A stretch of DNA of 64,000 bases from JAIEPW01 sp964471915 (lineage in GTDB: Bacteria > Acidobacteriota > Terriglobia > Bryobacterales > Bryobacteraceae): positions 37,370-101,369 of the forward strand of contig CAYYID010000014.1 in the NCBI GenBank assembly GCA_964471915.1. The letters run 5' to 3'. Position 1 is the first letter of the stretch, and each line of letters starts with the position of its first letter. Positions 26,136 through 35,277 of this stretch are shown here, in pieces. The notes below the pieces were generated by a model. It saw only the letters and a program-made list of their open reading frames with translations. It did not search any database and was not told where the DNA came from. The position numbers were made by a program, and so were the translations under genes.

Positions 26136-27770
26136 ATGCGCCGCTTTGCCCTCGCCGCCCTTTCTGCCAGCGCCCTGTTCGCGCAAGCGCCCGCCAAGTC
26201 TAAGGATGTCTGCGCGCCGCCGCCCGGCGTCGCCGCTCCCGCCCTGCCCGCGCGTCTCATGACCGGCCAGGGGACCGAGTACGTCCACTTCGCCATCACC
26301 ACCGCGAAGCCGGAGGCGCAGAAATTCTTCGACCAGGGCCTCGCGCAACTGCACAGCTTCTGGGCCAGCGAAGCCGAGCGCAGCTTCCTCCAGGCCGCCG
26401 CGATCGACCCCGAGGCTCCCATGCCCTGGTTCGGCATCGCCATGGTGGCGGGCGGCGATTACCGTCCGCGCTTCCAAATCGACCTGATCGAAGAACAGTT
26501 CGGCAAGCAGGCCGATCCCCGGCTGACGCCGAACCGCGCACGCAAAGCCGCCGAAAAGGCGCTGGAACTCGCGAGCGTCCCCGGCAAAGCGACGGATCTG
26601 GAGAAGATGTACATCGCCGCCGCTGCCGCGCGCCGCCTCCCGAGCGAGCGGAACGCCGACGACGCGTACATTGACGCCCTGCGCGCGATCCTCGCCAGGG
26701 ATCCCAAGCAAGTGGAAGCCGCCAGCTTCCTGGCCCTCCACGTGATGCGCGGCTTCACGCTGCCGGACCGCAAGCCGCGCCCCGGCACCATGGAAGCGGC
26801 AGACCTCCTGCGCAAGTACGCGGCGGAGTTCCCGGATCACCCGGGCATCCACCACTACATCATCCACGGCTTCGAAGGCGGCAGCTTCGCGCGCGACGCC
26901 TGGCCCAGTTCCCGCAAGTACCCGGAACTGGTCTCGAACATCCCGCACGCGCTGCACATGCCCGGCCACATCTGGTCGCAGACGGGCAAGTTCGAAGAGG
27001 CCATCAAGAGCTTCGGCGACGCGGCGGTGAACGAAACGGGCTATCTCAAGGCCGATCCGCTGATGGGGTCCGGCCACCATGGCCACAACGTGCACTACCT
27101 CTCCACGGCCAACGCCTTCGCCGGACGGCATGAGGCGGCCAAGCAGGCGGCCCGCAGCCTCTTCGCCTACAAGGAGAACCCGCGCGAGGCAGCGCAGGTC
27201 GACAACTACCGCACCGCCTACCGGCAGGGCTGGTTCGCCCTGATGCGCGCGCTGGTGGTCGCCGAGGATTGGGACGCGATTCTGGACGGTACGACGTTGC
27301 CGAAGTATGAGCGGCCCCGCGAAACCGCCTGGATGCACTGGGCGCGTTCGATGGCTTTCGCCGCCAAGGGCGACGCCGCGCAGGCGCGCGCGGAAGCGAA
27401 GCTGATGGATGCCGCGCTCGAAAAGTACGTCGAAGTGGTGCGCCGCAAGCCGGCGCCGGAGCTGAGCGTCGCGCGCATGGAACTCGAAGGGCACGTGCAA
27501 CTCGCTGAAGGACGCGGCAAGCAGGCCATGAAGGTGCTCGCCAAAGCCGCCACGGAACAGCGCGCGCTCACCTACAGCGAGCCGCCCCTCTACCCGCGGC
27601 CGGTGTCGCTCGTGCTCGGCAGAGTCTCGCTGAAGCAAAACCAGCTCGCCGACGCGGAGAAGTGGTTCCGCATGGCGCTGGACGAGATCCCGGCGATCGC
27701 GCCGGCCGAAGCCGGGCTGCGCGAGGCGCTCCAGCGCTCCGGCAAGAACGCCGTCAGCGGCGGGAACTGA
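26136..27770 (+). CDS. Secreted TPR-repeat protein
   Basis: The 544-residue protein has a signal peptide (MRRFALAALSASALFAQ) and several TPR-like helical repeats, e.g. 'EAQKFFDQGLAQLHSFWASE', 'AERSFLQAAAIDPEAPMPWF' and a C-terminal 'LADAEKWFRMALDEIPA'. A conserved HHYIIHGFEGG segment lies mid-protein with further His residues (HALHMPGHIW, GHHGHNVHY), which could bind metal. Similar secreted TPR proteins are common in Acidobacteria and Planctomycetes. No enzyme function can be assigned. Confidence 0.78.
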   Translation: MRRFALAALSASALFAQAPAKSKDVCAPPPGVAAPALPARLMTGQGTEYVHFAITTAKPEAQKFFDQGLAQLHSFWASEAERSFLQAAAIDPEAPMPWFGIAMVAGGDYRPRFQIDLIEEQFGKQADPRLTPNRARKAAEKALELASVPGKATDLEKMYIAAAAARRLPSERNADDAYIDALRAILARDPKQVEAASFLALHVMRGFTLPDRKPRPGTMEAADLLRKYAAEFPDHPGIHHYIIHGFEGGSFARDAWPSSRKYPELVSNIPHALHMPGHIWSQTGKFEEAIKSFGDAAVNETGYLKADPLMGSGHHGHNVHYLSTANAFAGRHEAAKQAARSLFAYKENPREAAQVDNYRTAYRQGWFALMRALVVAEDWDAILDGTTLPKYERPRETAWMHWARSMAFAAKGDAAQARAEAKLMDAALEKYVEVVRRKPAPELSVARMELEGHVQLAEGRGKQAMKVLAKAATEQRALTYSEPPLYPRPVSLVLGRVSLKQNQLADAEKWFRMALDEIPAIAPAEAGLREALQRSGKNAVSGGN

Positions 27771-27781
27771 CGGGCGCGAAT

Positions 27782-28753
27782 ATGATCCCGATCGCCGGCG
27801 CCGGACCCGCGGGCTCCGCCGCGGCGATCGCGGCCCTCGGCGAAGGCGCCTCCGTCACGCTCTACGACCGCGCCCGCTTTCCCCGCCACAAGGTCTGCGG
27901 CGAGTTCCTCTCGCCGGAACTTGAGCCCCGGCTGCGCGACCTCGGCGTCGTGGATGCGTTCTTCGCGCTGGCGCCGGCGCGTGTGCGGCGCATGGAACTG
28001 CGCTTCGGCTCGCGCCACACGGCGGCGCTGCTCCCCGAGCCGGGCTTCGGACTCTCGCGCTACGCCTTCGATCAGCTCCTGCTGCAGCGCGCGCAGGCAC
28101 TCGGCGCCGGCTTGCGGCACGAGGTTGCGCCCGCCGGCGTTCGCGTCGAAACCACCGGGCGGCCGAAGTCCACCGCCGCGAAAGGCGGCCGGCTGTTCGG
28201 ATTCAAGGCGCATTTCGAGGGCCCCGCGAACGACGCCGTCGAGCTGTACTTCGCCGGCCGCGGCTACGTCGGCGTCAACGCCATCGAAGGCGGCCGTACG
28301 AATGTCTGCGGGGTCGCGCCAGAAAGCGACCTGCGGCGCTTCGACTTCGACTACGACGCCTACACAGCGTCGCTGGACGCCCTGTCCGGACGGTTGCGTC
28401 CCCTGCGGCGCTGCCTGGACTGGCTCTCCACCGGGCCCCTCGAATTCCGGAACCGTCTCCACGCTCCCGCCGGCTGCTATCCCGCCGGCGACGCGCTGAG
28501 TTTCGTCGATCCCTTCACCGGCTCGGGACTCCTGTGCGCGGTCACCACGGGCATGCTCGCGGGGCGAGCGGCGGCGCGGGAGCAGGATCCGGCGCGCTAT
28601 CTGGAAGCGTGCCGCGCGGGGATCGGGCGTCCCTACCTCGCGGCGTCGCTGCTGCGCGAAGGGCTCCGGCGGTTGCCCGGCCTGGCGGATCGTCTGGCGC
28701 CGTTGCTGCCGGCCCGCTGGCTGTTCCGGCTCACGCGCCCCCGGGTCGCCTGA
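27782..28753 (+). CDS. FAD-dependent oxidoreductase (geranylgeranyl-reductase-like)
   Basis: The 323-residue flavoprotein has the N-terminal FAD motif IAGAGPAGSAAAIAAL, the family marker 'RFPRHKVCGEFLSP' and the second FAD motif GDALSFVDPFTGSGL. The GG-reductase/halogenase-like superfamily reduces isoprenoid double bonds or oxidises aromatic substrates. The usual strand that leads to the middle GD/ATG motif is very short here ('PAGVRVETTGR'), so about 25 residues seem to be missing compared with relatives. That may reflect a real deletion or a variant. It follows the TPR gene by 11 nt and may share its promoter. Confidence 0.75.
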   Translation: MIPIAGAGPAGSAAAIAALGEGASVTLYDRARFPRHKVCGEFLSPELEPRLRDLGVVDAFFALAPARVRRMELRFGSRHTAALLPEPGFGLSRYAFDQLLLQRAQALGAGLRHEVAPAGVRVETTGRPKSTAAKGGRLFGFKAHFEGPANDAVELYFAGRGYVGVNAIEGGRTNVCGVAPESDLRRFDFDYDAYTASLDALSGRLRPLRRCLDWLSTGPLEFRNRLHAPAGCYPAGDALSFVDPFTGSGLLCAVTTGMLAGRAAAREQDPARYLEACRAGIGRPYLAASLLREGLRRLPGLADRLAPLLPARWLFRLTRPRVA

Positions 28754-28763
28754 AACGGAAAAA

Positions 28764-28797
28764 GCCGGTGAGCACTCGGAGGACCATGCTCACCGGC
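28764..28797 (-). terminator. Intrinsic terminator, minus strand
   Basis: Perfect 11-bp inverted repeat GCCGGTGAGCA/TGCTCACCGGC with a 12-nt loop. On the minus strand it is followed by a run of five T, so it ends transcripts coming from the right: either the S1/P1 nuclease message or the possible RNA at 28799-28928. The plus strand has no T-run. Confidence 0.75.
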
Positions 28798-28798
28798 C

Positions 28799-28928
28799 CG
28801 GTTCGCCGGACAAAGGCCGCGAACCAAACTCAAACTTGTTCCCTGGCAGTATACCCTAAGGCCAGGACCTTACCTAATAGGACGCAAACGGGCGCGTTCC
28901 GTTCCGACTTAGGGTAAACGCCCCAGGC
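28799..28928 (-). ncRNA. Possible structured RNA between convergent genes
   Basis: The gap between two convergent genes contains nested inverted repeats. TACCCTAAG (28852-28860) pairs with CTTAGGGTA (28908-28916), extended outward by CCTGG/CCAGG. A separate GGTTCGC/GCGAACC hairpin lies at about 28799-28824. A terminator follows on the minus strand. The result would be an irregular long hairpin plus a short one of roughly 130-170 nt. I looked for tRNA, tmRNA, SRP and 6S hallmarks and found none that convince. It may equally be the folded 3' end of the nuclease message. Confidence 0.35.
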
Positions 28929-28949
28929 GAAAAATGCAAGTCCTTTACT

Positions 28950-29849
28950 TTACTTTAGTCTACGGTTGAGAGTCCCGGCCAGGCGGTACGCCGCCTCCCC
29001 CATCCGGACCCGCGCCACCCCCCGGGCTTTCTCGAGGTAATCGGCGGAGAGATGGACGGGCGCCTGCTCGGACCCGGGATCGTTCCCGAAGCTGTATACA
29101 TGAATTTTCGCAAGGGCGAAGCTCTCCTCCAGCCAGGCCTCCGGCTTCCGCTGGCGCGGCCGCGGCAGCGTCCGGAGGTCCGCCGCAAGGTCGGTTTTCT
29201 GCAGCATTGAGGGCAGGTCGTCCCAAACCCAGTGCAGATTCCGGCGCTCGCCCGCGGTGCGCACCAAGTTGCCGCCGGCGTCGCCCTTGGGATGGGCTTT
29301 CAGAAACCGGCTGACGGCGTGGAGCGGCTGGTGGATGTCCCCGACGATGTGCGCGATCCACGGCAAGGCGTAGACGGGGTTCAGCGGATCCTCGGGCGCG
29401 CGGTCGAGCAGCGCGATCAGGCGGTTGAGTTCGGTGATGGCGTTGCGGGGATCCGCCGGTTGCAGCGGGGTCCCGTCGGGGGAAAACGGAATGTCCTTGT
29501 AGTGCCAGACCTTGTGCATCTCCATGTCGGGGAAGCCGGGCAGCAGGGCGGTCGGCTTGGCGTCCTTGCGGGCTTCGTCGAAGAAGCGTGGGTCGCCTTT
29601 GATGAGGTCCGGCCAGACGGCTGCGGTCATGAAGGCCTCGCGCATCCGGCTCGCCGGATCCTTGGCATTGCGGGTGAGCACCGTCAGGAAGTCGGGATGC
29701 CGGGCGAGCAATTGGTCGACGCGGGCTCGGGCGCGCGGGGTCAGCAGGTCATAGGCCATGCCGGCGATGGCGCGATGGCCCTCGGCGTTCCAGGCCGGGA
29801 GGGGAGGGGCGAGGGCGGCGGCGAGGAGGAGAACGGCGAAACGGCGCAT
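28950..29849 (-). CDS. Secreted S1/P1-type nuclease
   Basis: The 299-residue protein has a signal peptide ending at Ala19. The mature protein starts with Trp20 (WNAEGH), and in this family the N-terminal Trp itself binds zinc. The other trinuclear-zinc ligands are visible: His in EGHRAIAG, Asp in AAVWPDLIKGD, His in KVWHYKDIPF, 'HIVGDIHQPLH' and GNLHWVWDD. The enzyme degrades single-stranded DNA and RNA and removes 3' phosphates outside the cytoplasm, probably for nutrient scavenging. AGGAG just upstream of ATG 29849 fixes the start. Confidence 0.92.
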   Translation of the reverse strand: MRRFAVLLLAAALAPPLPAWNAEGHRAIAGMAYDLLTPRARARVDQLLARHPDFLTVLTRNAKDPASRMREAFMTAAVWPDLIKGDPRFFDEARKDAKPTALLPGFPDMEMHKVWHYKDIPFSPDGTPLQPADPRNAITELNRLIALLDRAPEDPLNPVYALPWIAHIVGDIHQPLHAVSRFLKAHPKGDAGGNLVRTAGERRNLHWVWDDLPSMLQKTDLAADLRTLPRPRQRKPEAWLEESFALAKIHVYSFGNDPGSEQAPVHLSADYLEKARGVARVRMGEAAYRLAGTLNRRLK

Positions 29850-29904
29850 TCTCCTGAGAATAGCAGCGCGGTAGGGCTCCCGACCTGTTACGCTGAAGGA
29901 TTCC

Positions 29905-31575
29905 ATGCCGGAAGCGAAACTACAGGTAATCCCCCTCGGCGGGCTCGGCGAGTTCGGGATGAACTCGATGGCGTTGCGGTACGGTGACGACATCATCGTC
30001 ATCGACGCCGGAATGATGTTCCCCGACGACGAGCTGCTGGGCGTGGACGTGGTGGTCCCCGACTTCGCCTATCTGCACCAGCACGCCAAGCTGGTGCGCG
30101 GCCTGGTGCTGACGCACGGCCACGAGGACCACATCGGCGGGGTCCCGTTCCTGCTGAGCGAATTCGACATTCCGGTTTACGGCACGCCCTTCACGCTGGC
30201 GCTGGTGGAGCGCCGCCTGGACGAGCACGACCTGAAAGGCCAGGTGGACCTCCACGAGGTGAAGCCGCGCCAGAAGGTGACCCTCGGCTGCTTCACCATC
30301 GAATTCATCCACGTGACGCACTCGACCGTGCAGTGCGTGGCGCTGGCCATCGAGACGCCGCTCGGCATCGTGATCCACACGGGCGACTTCAAGATCGATC
30401 CCACGCCCACCGACAACGAGCTGTTCGATCTGCACACTCTGGCCGAGTACGGCAAGCGCGGCGTGCTGCTGCTGCTTTCCGACTCGACCAACGTGGACCG
30501 CCCCGGCTACACCGAGAGCGAGCGCGCCGTGGTCCCGCGCCTCGAAGACCTGTTCGTGAAGGCCCCGCGCCGGTTGGTGGTCTCGGCCTTCAGTTCCTCC
30601 ATCCACCGCCTGCAGATGGTCCTCGACCTCGCGCACGAATACGGCCGCAAGGTGGCGTTTCTCGGGCGCAGCATGCTTTCGAACACCGAGATCGCCCACA
30701 ACCTGGGCATCCTGCACATTCCGGACAACACGCTGCTGCGGCCCCAGGACATCATGAGCGCCGCGCCGTCGAAGGTCTGCGTGATCGTCTCGGGCACGCA
30801 GGGCGAGCCGATGTCGGCGCTGTCGCGCGTGGCGGTCGACAACCACAAGCACCTCTCCATCCAGCAGGACGACACGGTGGTGCTGAGCGCGCGCATCATT
30901 CCGGGCAACGAGAAGGGCATCTACCGGATGATCAACCACCTTTCGCGGCGGCGCGCGGACGTGGTCTACGGGCCGATGAATCCGCCGGTGCACGTCTCCG
31001 GACACGGGTCGGCCGAGGAGTGCCGCCTGCTGCTGAACCTGGTGCGCCCGCGCTTCTTCGTCCCGGTGCACGGCGAGTACCGCCAGATGGCGAAGCACGC
31101 GCAACTGGCGTCGCACCTGAAGCACGCCGGCCTGGAGGCGACCTTCGTGCTCGAAAACGGCGAGAGCCTCGAACTCGACCGGCAGGGCGCCCGGAAGGGC
31201 GAGAAGTTCCCGGTGGGCCGCGTGTGCATCGATTCCGGCACGGTGGACGAAGTGGTGGAGGATCTGGTGATCCGCGACCGCCGCCACATGAGCGAGGACG
31301 GTTTCGTGCTGCCGATCATTGCGATCGACCGCAGCACCGGACGGCTGGAAGGCGCGCCGGCGCTGGTGAGCCGCGGGTTCATGTCGTTCGAGGACGGCTC
31401 GCCGCTGCTCGAGGAGTCGAAGCGCGTGGTGATGGCCACGCTCGACGCGTCGAGCGCGGAAGAGCGCAGCGACATGGGCGTGATTCAGGAAAAGATCCGG
31501 GTGGACCTGAAGCGCTACCTGAACAAGGAGACCTCCCGGCGGCCGCTGATCCTGCCGGTGATTCTCGAAGTCTGA
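29905..31575 (+). CDS. rnj: Ribonuclease J
   Basis: The 556-residue metallo-beta-lactamase/beta-CASP enzyme has the zinc motif LVLTHGHEDHIGG, VTHSTVQCVALAIETPLG, IIHTGDFKIDP-like sequence (VIHTGDFKID), the beta-CASP GTQGEP, and a C-terminal dimerisation/regulatory domain after about residue 440. RNase J is a 5'-3' exonuclease and endonuclease central to mRNA decay and rRNA maturation in bacteria. The start is chosen at MPEAKLQVIPLGGLGEFG, whose first strand is conserved. The downstream oxidase gene begins 4 nt after the stop. Confidence 0.95.
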   Translation: MPEAKLQVIPLGGLGEFGMNSMALRYGDDIIVIDAGMMFPDDELLGVDVVVPDFAYLHQHAKLVRGLVLTHGHEDHIGGVPFLLSEFDIPVYGTPFTLALVERRLDEHDLKGQVDLHEVKPRQKVTLGCFTIEFIHVTHSTVQCVALAIETPLGIVIHTGDFKIDPTPTDNELFDLHTLAEYGKRGVLLLLSDSTNVDRPGYTESERAVVPRLEDLFVKAPRRLVVSAFSSSIHRLQMVLDLAHEYGRKVAFLGRSMLSNTEIAHNLGILHIPDNTLLRPQDIMSAAPSKVCVIVSGTQGEPMSALSRVAVDNHKHLSIQQDDTVVLSARIIPGNEKGIYRMINHLSRRRADVVYGPMNPPVHVSGHGSAEECRLLLNLVRPRFFVPVHGEYRQMAKHAQLASHLKHAGLEATFVLENGESLELDRQGARKGEKFPVGRVCIDSGTVDEVVEDLVIRDRRHMSEDGFVLPIIAIDRSTGRLEGAPALVSRGFMSFEDGSPLLEESKRVVMATLDASSAEERSDMGVIQEKIRVDLKRYLNKETSRRPLILPVILEV

Positions 31576-31579
31576 CGCC

Positions 31580-32911
31580 ATGCGGACCGAATACGAAGAC
31601 GCTTCCGGATACAAAGGCTGGGCTGATGATTTCCTGCGGCCCCGGAACGAAGCGGAACTCGGCGAGTGGCTCGCCAAGGCCTCCGCGGCGCGCACGCCGG
31701 TCACCATCGCCGGCGGCCTGACCGGTCTGACGGGCGGCGCGATCGCGCAAGGGGGCTGGACCCTTTCCACGGAGAAGATGAAGCGGCTGGAGGTGCATCC
31801 GGGCTACGCGATCGCGGGTCCGGGCGTGCGGCTCAGCGAGGTGCAGGCCGCCGCGAAGGACGCGGGCCAGTTCTTCGCGCCCGATCCCACGGAGTGGTCC
31901 GCCTCGGTGGGCGGCGCGATCGCCACGAATGCCAGCGGCTCGCGCAGTTTCCGGTACGGTTCGATGCGGCGTCACGTGCTGGGCATCCGGGTCGCGTTTC
32001 TCGACGGCACGGTGCGCGAATTCCGCCGCGGCGACCAGGTCGATTTTCCGCTGCCGGAGATAACACTCCCCCGTACGACGAAGCATTCCGCGGGCTACCG
32101 GCTGACGCCCGGCATGGACTGGATCGACCTGCTGGCCAGCGCCGAAGGCACGCTCGGGGTGATTACGGAGGCGACGCTGCATTTGCTGCCGGTGCCCAAA
32201 GAGTTGCTCTCCGGCGTGATCTTCTTTCCCGCGGAAGAAGCCGCGATGGACGCCGTCGAATCCTGGCGTCCGGTGCCGGGGCTGCGCATGATCGAGTTCA
32301 TCGACCATTGCAGCCTGCGCCTGGTGGGCAAGACCGGCGCCGCGGCGCTGCTGATCGAGCATGAATTGACTGACGAGGAGCCGCTCGAGAAGTGGATCGA
32401 GCGCATGGAGCACTCGGGCGCGCTGCTGGATGAAAGCTGGATCGCCGCCTCGGACGCCGACCGCGAGCGTTTCCGCCAGTTCCGCCATTCGCTGCCCGAG
32501 AAAGTCAATGCGACGGTGATCCGCAACGGCTTCATGAAAGTCGGGTCGGACTCCGCGGTGCCGCTCGAAAAGAACCGCGAGATGCTCGCCTACTACCGCC
32601 GCCGGATGGAGGAGGAGCTTCCCGGCAAGTACGTCATCTACGGCCACGTGGGCGACGCGCACCTGCATGTCAACTCGATGCCGTCCACGCAGGACGAATT
32701 CGACCGGGCGCAGGGGCTGCTGTGGGAGTTCGCCGCGGAGGCCGCCAAGCGGGGCGGGACCGTCGCCGCCGAGCACGGTCTCGGCAAGCGCAAGGCCAAG
32801 CTGATGCAGGTGCAGTACCCGGAGGCGGACCTCGCGGCGATGCGCGACGTGAAGCGTCGATTCGACCCGCACTGGCTGCTGGGCCGCGGCAATCTGTTCC
32901 CCGCGCCGTAG
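31580..32911 (+). CDS. FAD-linked oxidase, GlcD/lactate dehydrogenase type
   Basis: The 443-residue flavoprotein has a PCMH-type FAD domain at about 15-190 ('VTIAGGLTGLTGGAIAQGG', 'WSASVGGAIATNASGSRSF') and the C-terminal substrate domain with 'GHVGDAHLHVN' and AEHGLGKRKA, as in glycolate oxidase GlcD and D-lactate dehydrogenases. It probably oxidises a 2-hydroxy acid. It is 4 nt behind RNase J and likely co-transcribed. The partner subunits glcE and glcF are not nearby, so it may act alone. Confidence 0.87.
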   Translation: MRTEYEDASGYKGWADDFLRPRNEAELGEWLAKASAARTPVTIAGGLTGLTGGAIAQGGWTLSTEKMKRLEVHPGYAIAGPGVRLSEVQAAAKDAGQFFAPDPTEWSASVGGAIATNASGSRSFRYGSMRRHVLGIRVAFLDGTVREFRRGDQVDFPLPEITLPRTTKHSAGYRLTPGMDWIDLLASAEGTLGVITEATLHLLPVPKELLSGVIFFPAEEAAMDAVESWRPVPGLRMIEFIDHCSLRLVGKTGAAALLIEHELTDEEPLEKWIERMEHSGALLDESWIAASDADRERFRQFRHSLPEKVNATVIRNGFMKVGSDSAVPLEKNREMLAYYRRRMEEELPGKYVIYGHVGDAHLHVNSMPSTQDEFDRAQGLLWEFAAEAAKRGGTVAAEHGLGKRKAKLMQVQYPEADLAAMRDVKRRFDPHWLLGRGNLFPAP

Positions 32912-32912
32912 C

Positions 32913-33821
32913 TTACTGCGGAGGCCGGACGGGAATCTCGCGGGGCCCTTCGTCGAGCCCGACGATCCGGATCACTTTACGTTCGGCGATCACGGGCTTG
33001 GGCGCTTCGACGGGTTTCGGCGCGGGCGGATCCAGTTGCATGGCGCGGGCGAGTTCGGCCTGCGACATCGCGAGCGAGACCCGCACCACGCCCTCCTCCA
33101 GCGCTACGCGAAGGCCGCGGGCGACGTCCGGCAGCGCCGGACGCACTTCCTCGAAACTCTGGGCCAGGCGCCGGGCGTCGGTTTCGTTCCGCGTCGTGAA
33201 CACGGCGTCCAACCCGACGCCGCCGCGCAGCGTCACCGCGGCCTCGTAACCCGCGATGGGCCGCGCGCCGTCGGCGAGCGGCAGAAACGCCGCGGCCAGC
33301 TCATCCGGAAAGCGGTCGCACACGATCCAGAAGTCCGCGCCGGCCAGTCCCGCCGCCCGGGCCAGGATCTCCAGCGGTTCCCGCCCGCGCAGCGCGACAT
33401 TGCGGTCGATGGCGCTTTCGATGGCCTTCCAGGTGCCCAGCAGCACGATCTGCTCGCCGATCAGCGCGACGCTCAGCTCCTCGCCGCGCGACGCCATGAG
33501 CACCGGGACGTTGCGGTATTCGGCCGCGCGCAGGCCGCGGCGCGCCGCGGCGGCCCGGATCTGCGCGTCCGGAAACTGCCCGGTCGCCATCACCAGGTAG
33601 TCGTGCGAGGAGATGACCAGTTGCTGCGCGCCCGCGAGCAACTCGGCGTCCAGGAACTCCAGTTCGCCGGCGATGGCCGGGGCGAAGGGCGAGTGCGCCA
33701 CCGCCGGCCAGTTCATGCCGATCAGCGTGCGCGTCTGCGGATGCGCGAAGCCCCACGCGCGCGGGTGCGATTGCGCCGCGGCGGCGAGGACACAGGCGGC
33801 GGCGAGCAGCACGGCTCTCAT
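32913..33821 (-). CDS. Secreted hypothetical protein with a C-terminal GLDEGPREI motif
   Basis: The 302-residue protein has a signal peptide (MRAVLLAAACVLAAAAQ) and no known domain. The body alternates amphipathic helices and strands ('IGMNWPAVAHSPFAPAI', 'QLVISSHDYLVMATGQF'). It ends with a Pro/Lys linker and the motif 'IRIVGLDEGPREIPV'. The same motif ends the neighbouring upstream protein, and the two start codons and stops overlap by ATGA, so they look like diverged paralogues acting together outside the cytoplasm. Function unknown. Confidence 0.65.
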   Translation of the reverse strand: MRAVLLAAACVLAAAAQSHPRAWGFAHPQTRTLIGMNWPAVAHSPFAPAIAGELEFLDAELLAGAQQLVISSHDYLVMATGQFPDAQIRAAAARRGLRAAEYRNVPVLMASRGEELSVALIGEQIVLLGTWKAIESAIDRNVALRGREPLEILARAAGLAGADFWIVCDRFPDELAAAFLPLADGARPIAGYEAAVTLRGGVGLDAVFTTRNETDARRLAQSFEEVRPALPDVARGLRVALEEGVVRVSLAMSQAELARAMQLDPPAPKPVEAPKPVIAERKVIRIVGLDEGPREIPVRPPQ

Positions 33822-34867
33822 GGCTTGCGGGGCTCCACCTTGATCTCCCGCGGACCTTCGTCGAGCCCGTAGATCTTGATCACGCCCGGCTTGGCCGGCG
33901 CCGGTTCCGGCGGGCGCGCCGCGTTCGCCACCGGCGGGCGGCCCGCGGCGCGCGGCGCGGGATTCTGCATCTGCTTGCCCATTTCTTCCATGCCCTGCTT
34001 CATGCCCTGCACCATGGCCTTGCCCATCTCGGCGAACAGCGCCGCGAAGTCGAACTCGAACTTCATCGTCACGCGGTTGTCCTGGTGCGCGATCTGCAGC
34101 GCATCGCCGAGCGGCGCGCCGGGCGGCATGTCTTTGGTGGCGTCCGCGCGCAGCTTGCCCGCCAGCTTCTGCGCGGCGGCCGGAGAATCCGTGAGGAACG
34201 TCGCGTCGATGCCGATCCCCTTCGCCATCGACAAGCCCATCTCCACTTCCTTGACGCTGTTCAAATCTTCCGTGCTCATGGGGCCCATCGGCAGATCCTT
34301 GGCCACGGCGCTGAAGTCGCTGGCGATCACCCAGATCTCATTCGCCGCGGCGATCCGGCGGGAGCGCGCATACAGCGGATGCGGCCCCGCCACCGGACCG
34401 CGGTCGATCATGGTCTCGATCGCCGCGCGGTCCCCCACCAGTAGCGTCGACGGATCCACCAGCGCGGCGGTGAGATTGGGCTTGGCCCTGTCGATGAAGA
34501 GCAGCGCGTTCTTGTAACGCTCCTCTGTGATAGTGCGCCCCGCGGATGCCTTGCGCAATGCCGCGACCGTGAAGCTGCCCGTGGCAATGCCGGCCTGCTC
34601 CGGCAGGGTCATGACGACTTCCTTCACGCCGGCAAGCGCGGCGAAATCCTGCGGCGATTGCCGCGTGGTCACGCCCGGCTTGCCCTTGAGACCCATCTGC
34701 GCGCCCATGTTCTGGCCGAGCTGCTGGATGTTCTGGGCGAAGCGCTCCATGTTGAAGCCCATCAGCCCTTTGGGGTTCCGGGGCAGGTATCCCCACGCCG
34801 CGGGCGCATCCTGCGCCGCGGCGAACGAACCGGCCAGACACACCGCTACCGCAAGCCGTAGTTCCAT
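33818..34867 (-). CDS. Secreted hypothetical protein, paralogue of its neighbour
   Basis: The 349-residue protein has a signal peptide (MELRLAVAVCLAGSFAAAQ). It shares the layout of the next gene: an early phrase on 'GYLPRNPKGLMGFNMERF', repeated 'DRAAIETMIDRGP' helices (in the other protein 'GTWKAIESAIDRN'), a Met-rich segment ('MGKAMVQGMKQGMEEMGKQM'), and a Pro/Ala linker leading to 'IKIYGLDEGPREIKV'. The pair form an operon. I do not recognise the family. The shared tail could be a binding or sorting tag. Confidence 0.65.
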   Translation of the reverse strand: MELRLAVAVCLAGSFAAAQDAPAAWGYLPRNPKGLMGFNMERFAQNIQQLGQNMGAQMGLKGKPGVTTRQSPQDFAALAGVKEVVMTLPEQAGIATGSFTVAALRKASAGRTITEERYKNALLFIDRAKPNLTAALVDPSTLLVGDRAAIETMIDRGPVAGPHPLYARSRRIAAANEIWVIASDFSAVAKDLPMGPMSTEDLNSVKEVEMGLSMAKGIGIDATFLTDSPAAAQKLAGKLRADATKDMPPGAPLGDALQIAHQDNRVTMKFEFDFAALFAEMGKAMVQGMKQGMEEMGKQMQNPAPRAAGRPPVANAARPPEPAPAKPGVIKIYGLDEGPREIKVEPRKP

Positions 34868-34975
34868 GCTTCGATGGTAAGGCGGGGCGCGGCGGGCGGG
34901 GATCAGGGGAACGCCTTAGAAAGTCGCGGCGAGAGTGCTCACCCTCGCGCCTATCGCGATGTCCGCCGGACGCCG

Positions 34976-35254
34976 ATGCTCCTGGCTATGACCCTGTTGG
35001 TGCTGGGGGCGGCGCTCTGTTTCGTGGTCCTGCTGCTGCGGGCGGCGGCGCGGCGTTCCGCCGAGGCCGCCGGTGAAGTCCCGCCTCGCACCACCCGGCA
35101 ACGGCTGGGGACGGCCAAGCTGCTGGTCGCGGCGCTGCTGGTCTGGCTGGTGATCTCGTTCAACCTGCGCCACTCGATCCTGCAGATCGATGGCGCGGAC
35201 CAGCCGCCGACGGTGTGGGAACGGCTGGTCCGGTTCCTGGCGGACTTGTTCTGA
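34976..35254 (+). CDS. Small membrane protein
   Basis: A 92-residue protein with two predicted membrane helices (LLAMTLLVLGAALCFVVLLL and LLVAALLVWLVISF) separated by a basic loop (RAAARRSAEAAGE). I start it at ATG 34976 because the sequence upstream of it is not membrane-like. The longer frame from 34874 adds only low-complexity residues. No family is recognised. The serine hydrolase gene follows 23 nt later. Confidence 0.5.
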   Translation: MLLAMTLLVLGAALCFVVLLLRAAARRSAEAAGEVPPRTTRQRLGTAKLLVAALLVWLVISFNLRHSILQIDGADQPPTVWERLVRFLADLF

Positions 35255-35277
35255 TCCCGGTTCGCGGGACCTGCATA

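Noticed and set aside
25146..27638. 830-codon open frame on the minus strand
   Set aside because: Antisense to the MFS and TPR genes and without recognisable features.
28764..28797. Terminator for the plus-strand reductase gene
   Set aside because: The plus strand has no T-run after the hairpin. The T-run is on the minus strand.
28799..28928. 6S RNA, SRP RNA or tmRNA
   Set aside because: No conserved SRP loop, no tRNA-like ends and no clear 6S bubble could be placed. Kept only as an unnamed possible RNA.
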